Made by a program: the position numbers and the translations under genes. The notes beneath the pieces were generated by a model. The model made no database searches. It saw only the letters and a list, made by a program, of their open reading frames with translations, and was not told the DNA's origin. A stretch of 64,000 nucleotides of DNA from Lentinus brumalis (lineage: Eukaryota > Basidiomycota > Agaricomycetes > Polyporales > Polyporaceae), in the NCBI GenBank assembly GCA_001792895.1, contig MARA01000017.1, forward strand, positions 434,001 to 498,000, given 5' to 3'. Of this stretch, positions 31,379 through 45,300 are shown one piece after another (positions within the stretch are counted from its first letter, which is position 1; each line of letters begins with the position of its first letter).

Positions 31379-33316
31379 GAAGGTTCATCGACTGTTTCTA
31401 GTTCTAGTGGTCGTATGCGAATGTGTGGTAGGCGGACGTTAGGGAATTCGTGGTGGTCGGGATGCCGACAACGCGAGTGCGGCAGTCAGGCCAAGCGTGG
31501 AGACGGTGCGCATGGGGTCGAAAGGGGGAAGACGGAGGGGCAAAGGTGGAGTGATATGTATAGTTTGTACGGCGGCGTCGTAAAGCTTCGTTGAGCGCAG
31601 TGCGAAGAACTAACTCGCGGCGAGCTCGAGCGGCCGCAGGCGATCGAGGCTGATTGTACGACACCGCTGGTCGCCCAACCTTGTCCACCTGATTCGTCCG
31701 GAGGGTTCCTGCCAAACCCCGCGGTCGTCCAAATCCACAAACCCTATGCCGACCTAACAGCTCAAAGGAAGAAAACTCACCAAGAAAGGTGTACACTGCG
31801 GACAGCAAACAAGTCGTCTCTCATCAACGGCACCTCGCAATCACTTGAGCGCAGACAGCAGTCAAGGGAACTGGACGTACAGTAAAGGGAAGCCGATGAC
31901 GTCAGCTCCAGTCCAGGGCCCGGAGGAAAGGCGTTCTGATTGCCTCCGGTGGGCGTAGGGCGCGAAGGCGAAGAAAGGGACTGTCCAGGCGGGGGCGACG
32001 GCGCAGACGACGAGCTGGAGAGCGAAGGCATCGTCGAGGACATCGCAGCCAGTAGCCACACCTGTTAAGAACGGAAGGATACCAAAAAGACGGGGTGGGG
32101 AAGGGGATCCAGAATAGACGTCCAGCACTGAAATGCGAATTGCGAGAGCCGCTACTCGCACAAACTTGAGACACGGCGCGGTAGGAGGACGTTGCGATGC
32201 CCGTCTTCCTGTGCCCGCGGTGATGGAGACTATGGGACTCGGCCGCCGTTTATAGCACCGCAGCAGAGAGTGGCAGCCGTGGCACAGGGGAACCTGGCAG
32301 CGTCGCGACGCTGTCGATCAGGACGGTGGGAGGAATACGACGACTGTGGCTTGCTGGTGAGAGAGGACTCACGCTGGGGCACTTTCGGCTGCCTGCGCAG
32401 ATGGCGGAGGGGAGCCGGAATAAAACATGGGAGAGCACAGTCTGGACGGGGGCAATAAGGCAGTCAGCAGGTGTCCGGGAAGCCCTTCAAGTTCTCGGTG
32501 CGATTCTCAGAGAAACTGTCGGCAAAGACTCATGCTGGTATACTCAGACGATAGCGTGCCTACTCCTTCACTATGGGCATACGAAGCACATATTGGTACT
32601 GGTCGTTCTTGGTTCGGACGCCCTCACTGGACTCAAAGAGGTCTAGAGGCCGCCGCCCACACGTCGGAGCATGACCGACGAGTATGTCGTTTACACAACC
32701 TCGTACATACCTCGCAATCCACATTTGTATGCGCCGTTCCGCAGTAGCGAACGTTCAAGCTTTCAAGGAAGTCAGACTTGCAAGGAAGCTTGATGCTTCG
32801 GAGGGGCCGGCGGTATGTGTTCGGTATGACCGGGCGCAAGGTGGACGAAGGCAGCTGCTACACTATCCATGGAGCCCCTCCTTCGATATGGAGGAGGATT
32901 GAAAGATTTCGCCGGTAGCATGATGATGGAGGGGGGCAAGATGTGGGTTGCATTTGGCGCCCAAACTTGGTACTGGTAAATTGGACGAGCTCTGGCACTC
33001 TGGCTAAAACCAGGAGTGTGCACAGGGAAGACATTTTGTCATTGTCAAGGCCCAAGCTCGAGGGAAGGCACGCGGCGATGCATTGTGATGATACAGATAC
33101 TTCAAAAGCGACGCGTAGAATACAGGTTCAGGATATCTATTCACAGGCAAGCGACGACAACACGGGGCAACGAATTATGCGTAGAGTCCCTGAGATGAGA
33201 AGAAGAAAGTGGATGCCTACTTTTGGCCCAGCAGCCTTACCAGAATTACTGGTAGATAAAGTTATACCTGGGCAACGAAGTAAGCAAGGATACCTGCACG
33301 CATCGGGCGAAGATAC
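31379..33316. other. Intergenic stretch without a supported gene
   Basis: Nearly 2 kb. A Ser/Pro-rich minus-strand frame (about 32061-31850, with SLSSSSSAPSPPPGQSL) could be a fragment of a low-complexity protein or an upstream exon of the small membrane gene, but no splice chain supports it. The right end is the 3' flank of the CFIm25 gene. Confidence 0.4.
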
Positions 33317-34263
<947 letters not shown>

Positions 34264-34442
34264 GGTCGCGAAGCTCAGCAATCGGGGTCGAGGTTGTGGT
34301 CGTCGTGCGCGAAGAGCTCGCGCACGACCACCCCGTTGGGCTCGGAGTGTGACTGAGTGTGACTCTGCGTTACGCGGCATGTCACACGAAATTTCTGAGA
34401 GGCAAGTCGGCGGCGCTGAGCTCGAGCCTGTGGCCGGCGACC
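34264..34442. promoter_or_regulatory. Shared divergent promoter of CFIm25 and RRP6
   Basis: 179 bp separate the two divergent start codons. It contains a perfect 11-bp inverted repeat (arms 34302-34312 and 34318-34328, GTCGTGCGCGA and its complement, 5-nt loop), and GTGTGACTGAGTGTGACT, a near tandem repeat at about 34348-34366. No TATA box is obvious. Whether the palindrome binds a factor is unknown. Confidence 0.5.
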
Positions 34443-37400
34443 ATGGCCTCGTCTTCGAGTCTTTCATCTGCTTCATTCAACGACTACAATGCTCAGCTGC
34501 AAGGGTCTGCGCTGAAGGCGACTCGGGCAGCCGTCTCGCTCCCTGCGGACATCCCATTCCATCGCTCTGTACACCCGGACTTCGCGAAGGAGGTCGACCG
34601 GTGTTCCGCAAGGGTGCTGTCGCTCACGAATAAACTTCTACACTTGTCGTCAACGGTCAATGCATCAGCCAGTGCGCGGGCAAAGGGAAAGGCACGGTTG
34701 GAGGCTCAGGATGATGTGGTGGACAACTTCCATTCGCTTGTGGTGGATGCTATGGACACCCTACTAGAACGTGCCGTGAGTACATCCAGCAGCCTTCGCT
34801 TCAGAACGTGTCCAAACTTTGCACAAGGACATCGGGCTGGATGAGTTCCTTGGTAACTTCAAAGCACCTGCCATAGCGGTGAATCCCGCACCTCTCGCCA
34901 CAACGCAGAAGGTATGTCGCTCTAGGCATTCTGCTACGCCCTGATTGCATAACCTTGTCAGCAGAAGAAGAGCAATATTCCCCAAGGACGTCTCGACCCC
35001 GCCCTGCAGCACGCAGCACATCTCGCGAAACCGCAGTTGTCCTTCAACCGGAAGGTGGACAACAGCAATCATACTGCTTGGGCACCCTCCCTGCGCCATA
35101 AATACAACGCGCAGGTGCCTCTTGGATACAACTTCATGGAGAGTGACGGAGAGGACGCATCGACTTCGTGAGTCCTGCGCATTACCACGTATGCGTATGC
35201 TAACGTCTATGCTCAGTCTCCATCCCTACCGCTACGAGATCAAGCACCTCTCCTACCCCGCGCGCATGTTCACGTCTTCGCCTCCAGTGCCGCCCAAGTC
35301 ATTTGAGGAGACACCTTTCACCTGGGTGTCGACTCCGGAGGACCTCACCACCATGCTCGACAAGCTGCGTGCTGCGAAGGAGATCGCCGTCGACCTGGAG
35401 TACCACAACTATCGCTCGTTCGGAGGGTTCGTATGTCTCATGCAGATCAGCTCGCGAGATGAGGACTTTGTGGTCGATACGCTCGCACTCCGAGAGGAGC
35501 TGGAAGAGCTCAACGAGGTCTTCACGAACCCCAATATTGTCAAGGTATATGGACATTCCTCTTAGCCGGTTTCAGAAATGCTCACATATCACAGGTCTTC
35601 CATGGAGCGGAGAGCGATATTGTGTGGTTGCAGCAAGACTTCAACCTCTACGTCGTCAACCTATTCGATACCTATCATGCCTCTAGAGTGTTAGGTACGT
35701 TGTTCTTTCCCGTAAACAGCCTCTGCTTCATGCCGGACGATAGACTTCCCCAGGCATGGTCTTGCCACGCTCCTCGAGATGTACTGTGACTTCACCGCCG
35801 ACAAGCGCTACCAGCTCGCCGACTGGCGTATACGGTCAGTTGAAATGCTGGTTCCTGTTCTGTCTTGCGCTCACCATCGGAATGTCCTCAGCCCATTGCC
35901 AGAGGAGATGCTGCAGTATGCCCGTTCGGATACCCACTTCCTCCTCTTCATCTACGACAACCTGCGCAACGCGCTCCTCGACCGCGCCCAGTCTCGAGCG
36001 CAGTCTCGTGCCCAAAGCCCGTCGTCGTCCTCTTCCACCCCAGTCCCGGATCCATCGATACCGCCTGCGCACCTGCTGGTCCGCGAGGTCCTCTCTCGAT
36101 CGGAAGAGACCGCACTGCGAGTCTACGAGAAGGAGAGGTACGACACCGAAGGTTCCGGTCCTGGCGGCTGGGACACGCTCGCCCGGAAGTGGAACAAGAG
36201 CAACCTGATGGCCAGCTCGAACGTCCATGACCAGGGTAGTGCGGCTAGTGCTCAACGCGCCGTCTACCTTGCTGTCCACGCGTGGCGCGACCGAGTGGCC
36301 CGCGAAGAGGACGAGAGCACTAGGTCAGTCCATATATGCACTCCCTTCTGTGTGTATGCAGCGTTGACAGTGCTTTGCGTAGATATGTTCTGCCGAACCA
36401 CTACCTCTTCTCGCTTGCTGAGCGCACTCCTGCTGACATGGCTGCATTGCTCTCGGTGTTCCACCCTGTTCCGCCGGTCATCCGACGCCGCGCCAAAGAA
36501 CTACTGGATGCGATACGCGATGCTGTCAAGCAGGCGTTGGGTGCTCCAGACGCAGCGAGTGCGAGTGTCACTGATACTCGCGTCGAGCAAGCGCCAGCGG
36601 CTACGGCTATGGCGGTGGATGCGCCTGAAACAGTTGCGGATGTGGCAGAAGCTACTCCCGCACAACCATCGCAGTCTTTGTGGACTACTGGTGAGATGAT
36701 CCCGAAGCGAGATATGTCATGCCACGACTAACTCCACGTCTAGTGTCCTCCATAACGGCGAGCAGGTCGGCACTCTTCGGGCCATCCCTGCGCAATAACA
36801 CCACGAATGCGCTTCCGATAGCACAGCAGAGCGCGTTATTGGGCGCAGGCTCCAGTAGAGCGCAGGTTCGTTACATCCGCCATTATTTCTCATCGTCGTT
36901 GATGCCTGACACACCGCATAAGCAGGATCTTGCACGGGGCCTCGCTATCAACAGGGCGCGTTTCCTGGAAGCCGCTGCACGCATTCACAGCAAACTTGTC
37001 ATTGCACCAAGCGTACCTTCTGTCATTGTGCAGCCCGACTCAGCCGCAGAAGCTGCTGCAGGCGCCACTGGAGCGGCCGACCCGACAGTGCTCAAGAACG
37101 AGGGACAAGCGGAGATTCCGTTTATTCCTGCCTCACAGCGGGCTGCGCCGGTCACTGTCGACGACACGATCGTGGTCGTCGGCCAGCCAAAGAAGAAGAA
37201 ACGCAAGCGGGTTGCGGACAAGGAGAAGGCCGACGTCCCAGCGGGTACCGCAAGTCCGAAGGAGGAAGGGGAGATGGAGGCGGAGGCGGAGGCGTTCGAT
37301 TATACTTCTGTCTCCAACATCCTGGACGATGGATCCGACCACGAAGCGGACTTGCCTAATGCGAGAAAGAGGCCAAAGCACGCCAAAGGTGGGTCTTAGA

Positions 37401-37548
37401 ACGGGCTGTTACGTGCGCAGGGAATTGCTGACTGACAATCGACCGTCGTTCCTTAGGTTCGAACGCGTCGTTCTATGGGAACTTCCCGGCGCCGCCAAAG
37501 GCGCATAGTCAGTTGAAGAGCGGGAACCAGTCTCGGACCTTCCGATAG
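34443..37548 (+). CDS. RRP6: Nuclear exosome 3'-5' exoribonuclease Rrp6 (EXOSC10)
   Basis: From [15 protein letters not shown] the first exons give the helical PMC2NT region ([20 protein letters not shown]). The DEDD-Y exonuclease domain follows: [20 protein letters not shown] supplies the D-x-E pair, [14 protein letters not shown] the second Asp, and [16 protein letters not shown] the Tyr and last Asp. Next are [19 protein letters not shown], a helical segment with [19 protein letters not shown], and an HRDC domain ([20 protein letters not shown]). The C-terminal tail has a nuclear localisation signal (PKKKKRKRV) and acidic patches, and the last exon ends NQSRTFR at 37548. Rrp6 trims and degrades nuclear RNAs with the exosome. 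All four metal ligands are visible. Introns are canonical, several with long acceptor tracts. The gene appears intact. Confidence 0.92.
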
Positions 37549-37960
37549 TTTGTACGTGCGTAGGGTCATTCTGTGTATCACTGCTCATGCCGTATACGTG
37601 CGCCACACTCCGATCTAATATCAACGAGACCACTCTGGGGCGCTTCTACATTGCTGCGAGAATGGGCAGCGTCTGGCAGGCGTGGGGGGTATAATCCTTT
37701 CCCCGTCGGGCTGCTGGTGAAGGCGCAGTGGGAACAAGCAACCATCTTTGAGAAAGCCCATAGTCTCATGACCAGCGACCGCCATAAACCTGCTGACAGC
37801 GAATGGGATTGAACGTTCACGCCCGCCGGTCTGTGACCGATGAATCCGATAGATCATGTGTAAGCTGCAGGGGATAACGTTCTTACCGCGAATATATGCG
37901 ACCATCCTGCCCCGGGCCTCTCTTCTCATGCCTGCCACCTGACTCTCCACTCGACCAGCC

Positions 37961-39155
37961 ATGGATGTCATTGCAACATTTTCCGACACATCTATATTTG
38001 CTGTTCTCGATCCCAGTGAGTGTCCAATCTTCGGTAGTGTGGTCTCCTTCAGGTCATTTGGAGGCCCGCGATGAGCAAGTGTAGCCACAAAGTCAACGTT
38101 CTGTGCGATTAGATCATGTCGATGCACAAGCTACTCACACATCTTGTCGATCATAGCCCGGGAGGCGTTCATGAAGAAGCTGGAGGCGCGGCGCGCTGAG
38201 ATCGAGAGCTGGCCCAGTCGGACCTTCCGCTACGGTAGCACCGATAGACATCAGGTAAGACCCTCCCACCACCTTCCGCTACATGGGAGTGCTGACGCGA
38301 AGATGCAGCTCGATGTATACTATCCAGACCTCAAGAAGGTCTCCGGCAACTCCGTCCCCGTGCTCTTCTTCGAGTACGGCGGCGGCTTCGTCTCGGGCGA
38401 CCGCAAGATCGACCCACCCTACGACCTTGGATATGCGAATGTCGGCGTCTTCTTCGCCCAGCGAGGGTACTGAGCTCAGTCTTCATTGCTCACGAACACT
38501 CTGTTCTGACGGTGTTGATCGTAGGATCTTGACCGTCATCGCGGACTACCGTCTCGCACCAGCCGTGCAGTTCCCCGACCCGGTCGCCGATATCCGGGAC
38601 GCGATTGTCTGGTTCATCGCCAACACCTCCGCCGTCGCATCTGGCAAACTCCCCGAGAACGTCGACCTCTCCAAGATCTTCGTCATGGGCCACTCGGCGG
38701 GAGCGAATCACATCATGTCGCTCTACCTCTCGCCCTCGATCCTCCCGCTCGACTCGCCCGTCCGCGCGGCCACCCGCGGGCTCATTCCCCAGGGCGGTGC
38801 GTTCAAGTTCGAGTTCGGGGGCCCGCCCGTGCTCCCTCCAGGGCTTCTCGAAGGGTACTACGGCAGCCAGGAGGCGGCGCTCGCGAACATGCCCTGGACG
38901 CTGCTCGAAAATGCGCCCGACACGCTCGTCGCTGGTCTGCCGGAGGTGTTCGTGCTGGCCAGTGAGAACGAGCCGGAGGACATCAAGTCGGGCGTGGATC
39001 AGTTTGTGAAGAAGCTGGAGACGCGGAGGGGACGAGTGGTCAAGTACGAGATCATGAAGGGGCACAACCATATCAGTCCGCATTGGGCGTTGCTTAGCGG
39101 AGAGGGCGAAGACTGGGCAGAGGCTGTGGCGGAGTGGGTCAAGTCCACCCTGTAG
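37961..39155 (+). CDS. Alpha/beta hydrolase (esterase/lipase type)
   Basis: The ATG at 37961 (MDVIATFSDTSIFAVLDP) splices through a 127-nt intron to TREAFMKKLEARRAEIESWP. Further exons give LDVYYPDL, the oxyanion region FFEYGGGFVSGDR, VIADYRLAPAVQFPDPVADI, the nucleophile elbow FVMGHSAGANHIM, LASENEPEDIKSG near the acid residue and the catalytic His in EIMKGHNHISPHW, ending KSTL at 39155. This is the hormone-sensitive-lipase/kynurenine-formamidase-like branch. The oxyanion motif is YGGGF where many relatives have HGGG. There is no signal peptide, so a cytosolic esterase is likely. The gene looks intact, with a triad inferred as Ser (GHSAG), Asp/Glu (EPED) and His (HNH). Confidence 0.82.
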
Positions 39156-39325
39156 GTTATTCTTTGAGGCGCGGTGTATCCGTCAAATGATGCGGCAACA
39201 ACTCGCAAATGGACTTGTAAGAAAATATCATTGGGTGCCCTGCTCCATCTATCCCTGTTAGTTGAGTAACAGCACCGGCTTCGCTATACTTCGCCGCAAG
39301 TCACCAAGAGAAAGCACTGTAGACG

Positions 39326-40535
39326 TTATAGGCGCGTCACCGACCAGGCAAGCGTGTAATAGGCCGGGGGCAGCGTGTTCTCCTGGTCGTGTCCCGGATG
39401 CCGCTTGACATGTTCCTCAATGAGCACGACCTCGACATTGACCGTTCCCTTCTTGAAGATCTGGCCGTCCACGAGCTCCCTCCAGCTCTCGGGCGAATGG
39501 CAGAACTGGGAGACACTGGCACCGTTCCTCCCGGTAAGGACGACGCGTGTGCCCTTCTCGGGTGCGCCACTCTGCGAACCGAGGATCATAGAGCCGGAGT
39601 CTGGGGAGAGCAGGCCTGCGAATGCACGCATGATGTGCGCCTGCTGCTCCTCAGTGAACAGGTGAAGTAGCGCGCCTGCGTGGATAGCGGAGAGGTGACC
39701 GCGAAGAGAATTGAGCGACGACAGCGACGAGAGGATTGGCGAATGGGTAGACACTTCAGCTTGGTCGTAGATGACAGAGGCTACCTCGAGGTGAGCGGGG
39801 TTCAGAATGTCTCCGGGGAGAAATGCAGCTGGGAACGTCTCGGGCGTCGAGCAGAAAAGCTTGTGGCCCAGGTCCCAGAACTCTGTTGATGTCTCAGCGA
39901 CTGATGATACTGTGGAGATAGATACACCCTACCGCTTTGGAGGTCGGTAGCGACAATGTTGGTCGCCGACCACCCATCTGCGGCCACCTTGCGACTGTCT
40001 GTTCCAACTGTAGACAACTCCGGTTACAACTCTGCAGCAAGAGAGATTGTATCGCCCGATGACTTACAGCAGCAGCCTACGTCGAGCAGGATTGCGCCCG
40101 GACGCTCTCTTCCGAGCTTCAGGAGCCTATCGTACCCCGGGATACGCGGGATACGGAAGCTGCCAGTACAAAAGACTTAGCTCAACAAGTTTTGCTTTAG
40201 CCATCGCCATATGTAAGTCACTCACTAGAGAAACGCAAAGATGACGATGCAGCCATATGGATACAGCTGCCGGTCACAGTCAGTTTAAGAGTTCCCGAGT
40301 GAAAGCGGCGGTAGAGAATACGTACCGCATGAGCCTCAGTCTGAACCTTGATTATGTGCCGTCTGAGCTCTTCCTCGTCCTGTATCCCTGTCTGGGATTT
40401 CCAGAACTCGAGCTCTCGAGTAGTCTCTGCATTGAGAGGGTACAGCTTCTCATTGAGCGGGTAAGCCTCGGGATCGCGCTTCTCCGAGCCAGTAGTGTTC
40501 TGCTTTGTCTTCATCGTGGACGTCTCAAGCGACAT
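39326..40535 (-). CDS. SAM-dependent methyltransferase of the Agaricomycete type
   Basis: From MSLETSTMKTKQ (40535) the exons read YPLNAETTRELEFWKSQTGI, EELRRHIIKVQTEAHAL, YPYGCIVIFAFL, RPGAILLDVGCCFGTDSRKV (SAM-binding motif I), NIVATDLQS, FWDLGHKLFCSTPETFPAAF, LPGDILNPAHL, SLNSLRGHLSAIHAGALLHL, FAGLLSPDSGSMILGSQSGA and FCHSPESWRELVDGQIF, ending LAWSVTRL at 39326. The LLDVGCC motif and the downstream acidic ATDL strand fit a class I methyltransferase; I recognise the family from many mushroom genomes, where it often lies in secondary-metabolite or unknown clusters. The substrate is unknown. Five or six short introns. The gene appears intact. Confidence 0.82.
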
Positions 40536-41640
40536 GAGTCGTGGGTGCGAGGAGGAGTAATGTTGGGCGTAGGAAAGGACATACAAGAAGTACTTATATC
40601 CAACCCCGGTGCCGAGAGCTCCGAGGGACTTCGGGTGCCGTGACAGCGCCGCGTGGTTCGCCGAACATGATTGACAGGAGTCTGCTGCAGTCGGAAGTCC
40701 GGGTACAATGTCTGTCTCCATCTGCGTGCGCGCCTTGTGTGGGCGTAAGTGAGATATGACGATTAAGTACGCCGCAAGTGACTCCTTGACATACCCGGGC
40801 AATTGTGGTTGAGCGATCCGAGCATCGACTACTATCCGGTCCAGTGGAGGTCTCACGGCTTTACATATGTGTGCCATCTCAGCAGGGTAGAAGAGGAACG
40901 GAAATGCTGACGAGGTTGCGGTCCCAATCAATAGTCAATCTATTACTCCTGAGTATGAGGCAAGCTTACGGAAATGAACAGCTGTCGCTCGGGCAAGCTT
41001 GTCGACTCGGAGCGATGGTCTGCGAGAAGCCGGCGTACACCCAATCGAATTGCGATCCAGTAGGACCACGAGTCGATATATACCCTGGACTGTCGGACAA
41101 AAGTCCACAGGGTTTGCCTCTATCACGCTACACGTGTCAGGTCAGAGAGCGGAGGATAGGAAATCAGAGAGTATGTATACTTAGGTACCTGTCTCCTTGA
41201 ACCTCGCGGCACCCTGGAATTCAAACAACGTACTGACTGCTCGAAGTACTTCTCAGCTGAGATGCTGTTGTGGCCGATACGATGCGATCCGCCAGTAACT
41301 GTAGCTACTACCTACAAGTAGGAGTCACTGCATTGATAGATTGCCATTCAACGGTGGAGTATTCTCGATAATAAGGAGGGCGATGCGTTAACATGATTCC
41401 CGTCAGATGAGCCCACCCGAACGGCGCAGAAAGGAAGCATATGTATGACAGCGGAGGAGGAGGACAAGCTCGAGGAGCAGGATCACGAGGGCCAAACGCG
41501 TCAGTTCAGGGCAGGGCGGAACGCGCCTCGATCTTAGGCGCCTAAATGACTTAGTCTCACCATAGGCTCAACTTCCAATTCGCCCGCCATGACGTTCTAA
41601 TGACAATCTGGATACAGCTGGTTCACTGAAGAAGGTGAAC
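40536..41640. other. Intergenic stretch without a recognisable gene
   Basis: About 1.1 kb of short frames only. The first part is presumed promoter of the methyltransferase gene. Confidence 0.45.
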
Positions 41641-41647
41641 GACTTAC

Positions 41648-42061
41648 GTGGCTCGACGATCACAACCTCACGATGTGTATCAAGTTCACTCCCGACCACA
41701 GTGGTGGAGGTACCGACCACTCGGAAGGCGTGGAGCCCCCGGGGAACTCATCAACGCCTCGCTGGCAGAACGGGTGGAAGCGCATCTCGCTTCAACTCCC
41801 AATAACACCTTCCCGATATGTCGCATTTGCGAGGCAATGGCGTACGGGGCCAAGGACAAGTGGACGATCCTTCCACGGAGCGCGGACGCGATCGTATACC
41901 ATGTGCAAGCGAAGTGAGTCTTATATATCCTCCCCCTGGATATACATGAGCTGCAAGCTACACAACGGCTGAGTATTTCCCTGCACAGGCACAGTAGCCA
42001 ATTCGTCGAGGAAGATGTTATCTTCGAGCGTCCGTGGTATACTGAGTTTGGCAGAACCTGA
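41648..42061 (+). pseudogene. Orphan duplicate of the F-box protein's C-terminal zinc module
   Basis: The plus-strand frame contains RVEAHLASTPNNTFPICRIC and WTILPRSADAIVYHVQAK, then an intron (gtgagt to tgcacag, about 41914-41990) and HSSQFVEEDVIFERPWYTEF ending at a TGA at 42059-42061. This matches, position for position and with the intron in the same place, the end of the F-box gene at 19500-22270 (RVNAHLAACPDGAQPVCRIC, PRRADAIVYHMQAK, intron, HGRRFDEKDLLFDDSEDL). No F-box or earlier exons are seen upstream, so it is either a truncated copy or a small gene made only of the zinc module. It lies on the opposite strand, about 20 kb from its relative. Confidence 0.65.
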
Positions 42062-42366
42062 TGCGCGTAAATATGCATGCTTGTGGGATGCGTACGTATA
42101 CTTGTCGCTCGACATGCACAAACTTCATGAACAACAATCATTGGCCAATCTGTCGTGGTCCAAGCTCGGTCATGAATGTACTACATCTTGGATACTACAC
42201 AGTTCAAGACCGCCTGACCGTGTAGGAAACAATCGAGACCAAAGTATCGGGGACGACAATCGAGTTTTCAGATCGAGACACAAAAAAAACCGTTCAAGAT
42301 TGGTTCAAAAACACAAGTACCGATATACATATGAAGTGAGACAGAAGAACGAATTAATACATGCGA

Positions 42367-45300
42367 CTACAATACATTTCCTTGTCCAGAAACCGGAGGA
42401 GCGGGGAACATTGAACTCGAGACCTCCTCCCGCTGCAGCTCTCTGAGAACCTGCTGGAACCGCAGTGTCCACCAACCGCGCTCCTCGCGCTCACCATCTG
42501 CGGCCTCGCGCCGCTGGCCCTTCGCAGCCTCGTCGAATTGTATGGAGGGACTCTTCGGGAGCGGCAGACCAGACGAGAGGATCCCGACGAGCGACTGCCG
42601 CGTGTCGATCTCGAGGTCTTCCATCATGCTCCCAGGGAGTGCCGGGAAGGACAGAGAGCGGACAGTGTGCTGCTGGCACTTGCGGAAGGCGCCAAGAAGC
42701 TGTTCAAGTGTGTCGCCGTCGTGCTGAGGAGAAGAAAGCGCGAGGGTGACGGAAAAGACCGACGTGTCTTCGCCGACGAGGCCGCTGTCGAGGTACTCGG
42801 GACTGATGGGGACAAGGTCCAGAGTGAGCGTGCCATCGGCTGTTTCAACAGGCGGAGGTCCACATCAGTTTCATGCAGTCAGACTAGCCGTGATGCTACT
42901 CACTTCCTGAAGAGAGATCGAGAATCCTGGATAGTCCCGTGCCTTCCATGAGCTGACATCTCTGCTCTATGTCCTGTGCACCGTCGGCACCGGGCTTCGG
43001 CGTAGCGAGCACAACGACATCCGTGAACACCATGACGTTGAGCGTCCGGACACTGCTTCCATCCTTGCCACGGCCTCCATATTCCTCCCCACGATCGTAG
43101 GCTCCATTCGCCTTGAGAGCCTTCTTGACAGCCGAACCCGGGAGATAGCCAGCAAAGCGGTCGGACTTGGGCGTGGCCAGCACAGAAGCACAAGACGAAG
43201 AAGTAGTCGAATCTAAGGTCCGAACCGAGAGCGTTGATGAGGCAGAAGAACAGAGAGATCCAGAGCGCGACCGACGAGCGTCCCAGTCCCGGACCGCGGT
43301 GACAAGTTTGGACATCCGTTGTGCGGGCTGATATCGTAAGCTACCCGCGATCGGCGTCCGAGGTGTGCGAGGAGGCTGCTTTGCAGGGAGGTCGTGTATC
43401 GCCGACGCAGCTGGATGATCCGAGGTGACATTCGATTGGACGAGTGCGCCATACCAGAGCAGACGACGAGCTCGTCGAGCCAGCGGAACGTTGGTGGACA
43501 GCCCGTCGATCCTGGAGGCAAGATCCTTGATGAAATCATACTCCTCCTCACGAGCCTTGACCTCTTCTATCACGCGAAGAGCCATGCGAGTGGCGAAGAA
43601 TAGTGACAAGGTAGCAAGATGGTCGGGATGCTCCTTCGGCGTGAGATCGCAGAGCCGCTGTGCAGATCCTGATGAGCCACTGCGCCATAGACAGAAGGTG
43701 CGAACGAACCTGGTAGCTGTCGAGATGCTTGTCCAGCCTGGCGACAGGCTCTTCGAGAAGCTTGTTCAAGCCCCACTCGCCATCAACCCGCTCGCGCTCC
43801 CGCATTCGGAGGTATTCGCCAAGCTCTCCGCGGTCCTTCTCTGCATGCAACCTGAGAATCTCCCTGACGCTGTCCAGCTTGACGAGATACGGCATGTAGA
43901 TCTCCAATTGTGGCACGAACGCTCGCAGCGTTCCACCAACACGCGAGACGATGGCGCCCGTCTTCCACACAGCGACTACCCCGGCGAGCGCACGAGCGAG
44001 GGCCACGTGGAGATTGACGATGTCTTCGAGCCAGTCGAAGAGTCTAGCGACGTCCGCGGGGAGACCAGGGAGCCAAGTACGAGAGTCTCGAGAGCGCAGG
44101 GGCTGGAAGTAAGTCCGGATGACATGGCGGGCGGACTGGACGAACGTCTTCTCAGAGCTGTAGAGGTCGTAGATGAGCTCTTGACGCTCCATCTCCATCG
44201 GTCCATATCGTTTGTTCAGAGACCGATACGTGTCGCGAGACAGACTGTGTCGCCAAGTGTTAGGTGTTTCAATCCCAGGACGTTGAGGGGCTGGAATTGC
44301 TGAACGTTCGATAACAGGACTACGGACCGGGCAGGCAGGTTCTTCATAGACAGATTCCGCACTAGAACAAGATGACAGTGAGACAGAGTCAAGCGAACGT
44401 CGCCTAGCACGACCGTTGGACGCAGGACCATTGGCGGGTTGAGGAGCGGGCGACCTGGACTTGGAGAGAGAAGGAGGGCGAGACTGTGATTGCGACTGAG
44501 AGCGCAAGCGAGACTGAGGTCGAGACGAGGTCTTAGTATTCACAGGTGCCCAAGGAGCGGACTCGGCTTGAGGTGTCTTGTCTTGATCGTCGTTATCGTA
44601 CGCAGGACCTCGTCGCGTCTCTTGCCTCGCACTCCTTGACTTGACAGCGGAGGACGCCAGGGTCTCGAACAAGGCAGCTGCACCACTGCTGAGGTCCTTG
44701 CTGAATCGCAGTTCCTCCCAAGCACCATCGGCGACGGAGAGGTCACTATCTGCGCGAGGAAGTCCAGGTCGTGTAGACATTGCGCTCCCAATTCGAGAGA
44801 GTGGTGGTCTGACAGATTCCTGTTCGTCTGGAGTCAGATTGCTGCCGGGGTAAGACAGGGATTCCGGGATGCCGAAGGCAAGACGCTCGCGTGCCCCAAG
44901 ATCTTCAGGCTGACGGGGAGTGTGGTGGGGAGAGCTAGAAGCAACGCGATCCATACGAGTCACGCCGGTTGAGAATTCCTGTCGCCTTGTGGAAGTCTCC
45001 GCTGAGTGTGCAGTGGACTTGCTCCTGGAACGCTGGGTTCTTCTGTCTTCTGGAGATCGCCGAGAATCATAGGCTCGAGATCGAGAACGCGGAGCAGGCG
45101 AGGGAGTATCAGGCAGCGGAGACGCAGAACGCGAAGATATTTTCCGCGTGGGAGATCCTGAGCGAAGGGACACTGGCATAGACATGGGTGACACAGATCG
45201 ACGGAGTGAACTTGCGTCGGAGGATACACGAGGAGGCTGCTCGTCACCCTGGAAATGTTCATTATCTGTGTCGCGTACTCCAAGGCTCGTAGATGGTCTG

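Noticed and set aside
31850..32061. Ser/Pro-rich minus-strand frame as a separate gene
   Set aside because: Low complexity, no domain and no consistent splice chain to neighbouring frames.
37621..38127. Minus-strand open frame of 168 codons between RRP6 and the alpha/beta hydrolase
   Set aside because: It overlaps the first exon and intron of the hydrolase gene on the other strand and shows no family resemblance.
43425..44303. Plus-strand open frame of 292 codons
   Set aside because: It lies antisense to the Dbl-homology region of the RhoGEF, whose helices and splice sites are convincing on the minus strand.
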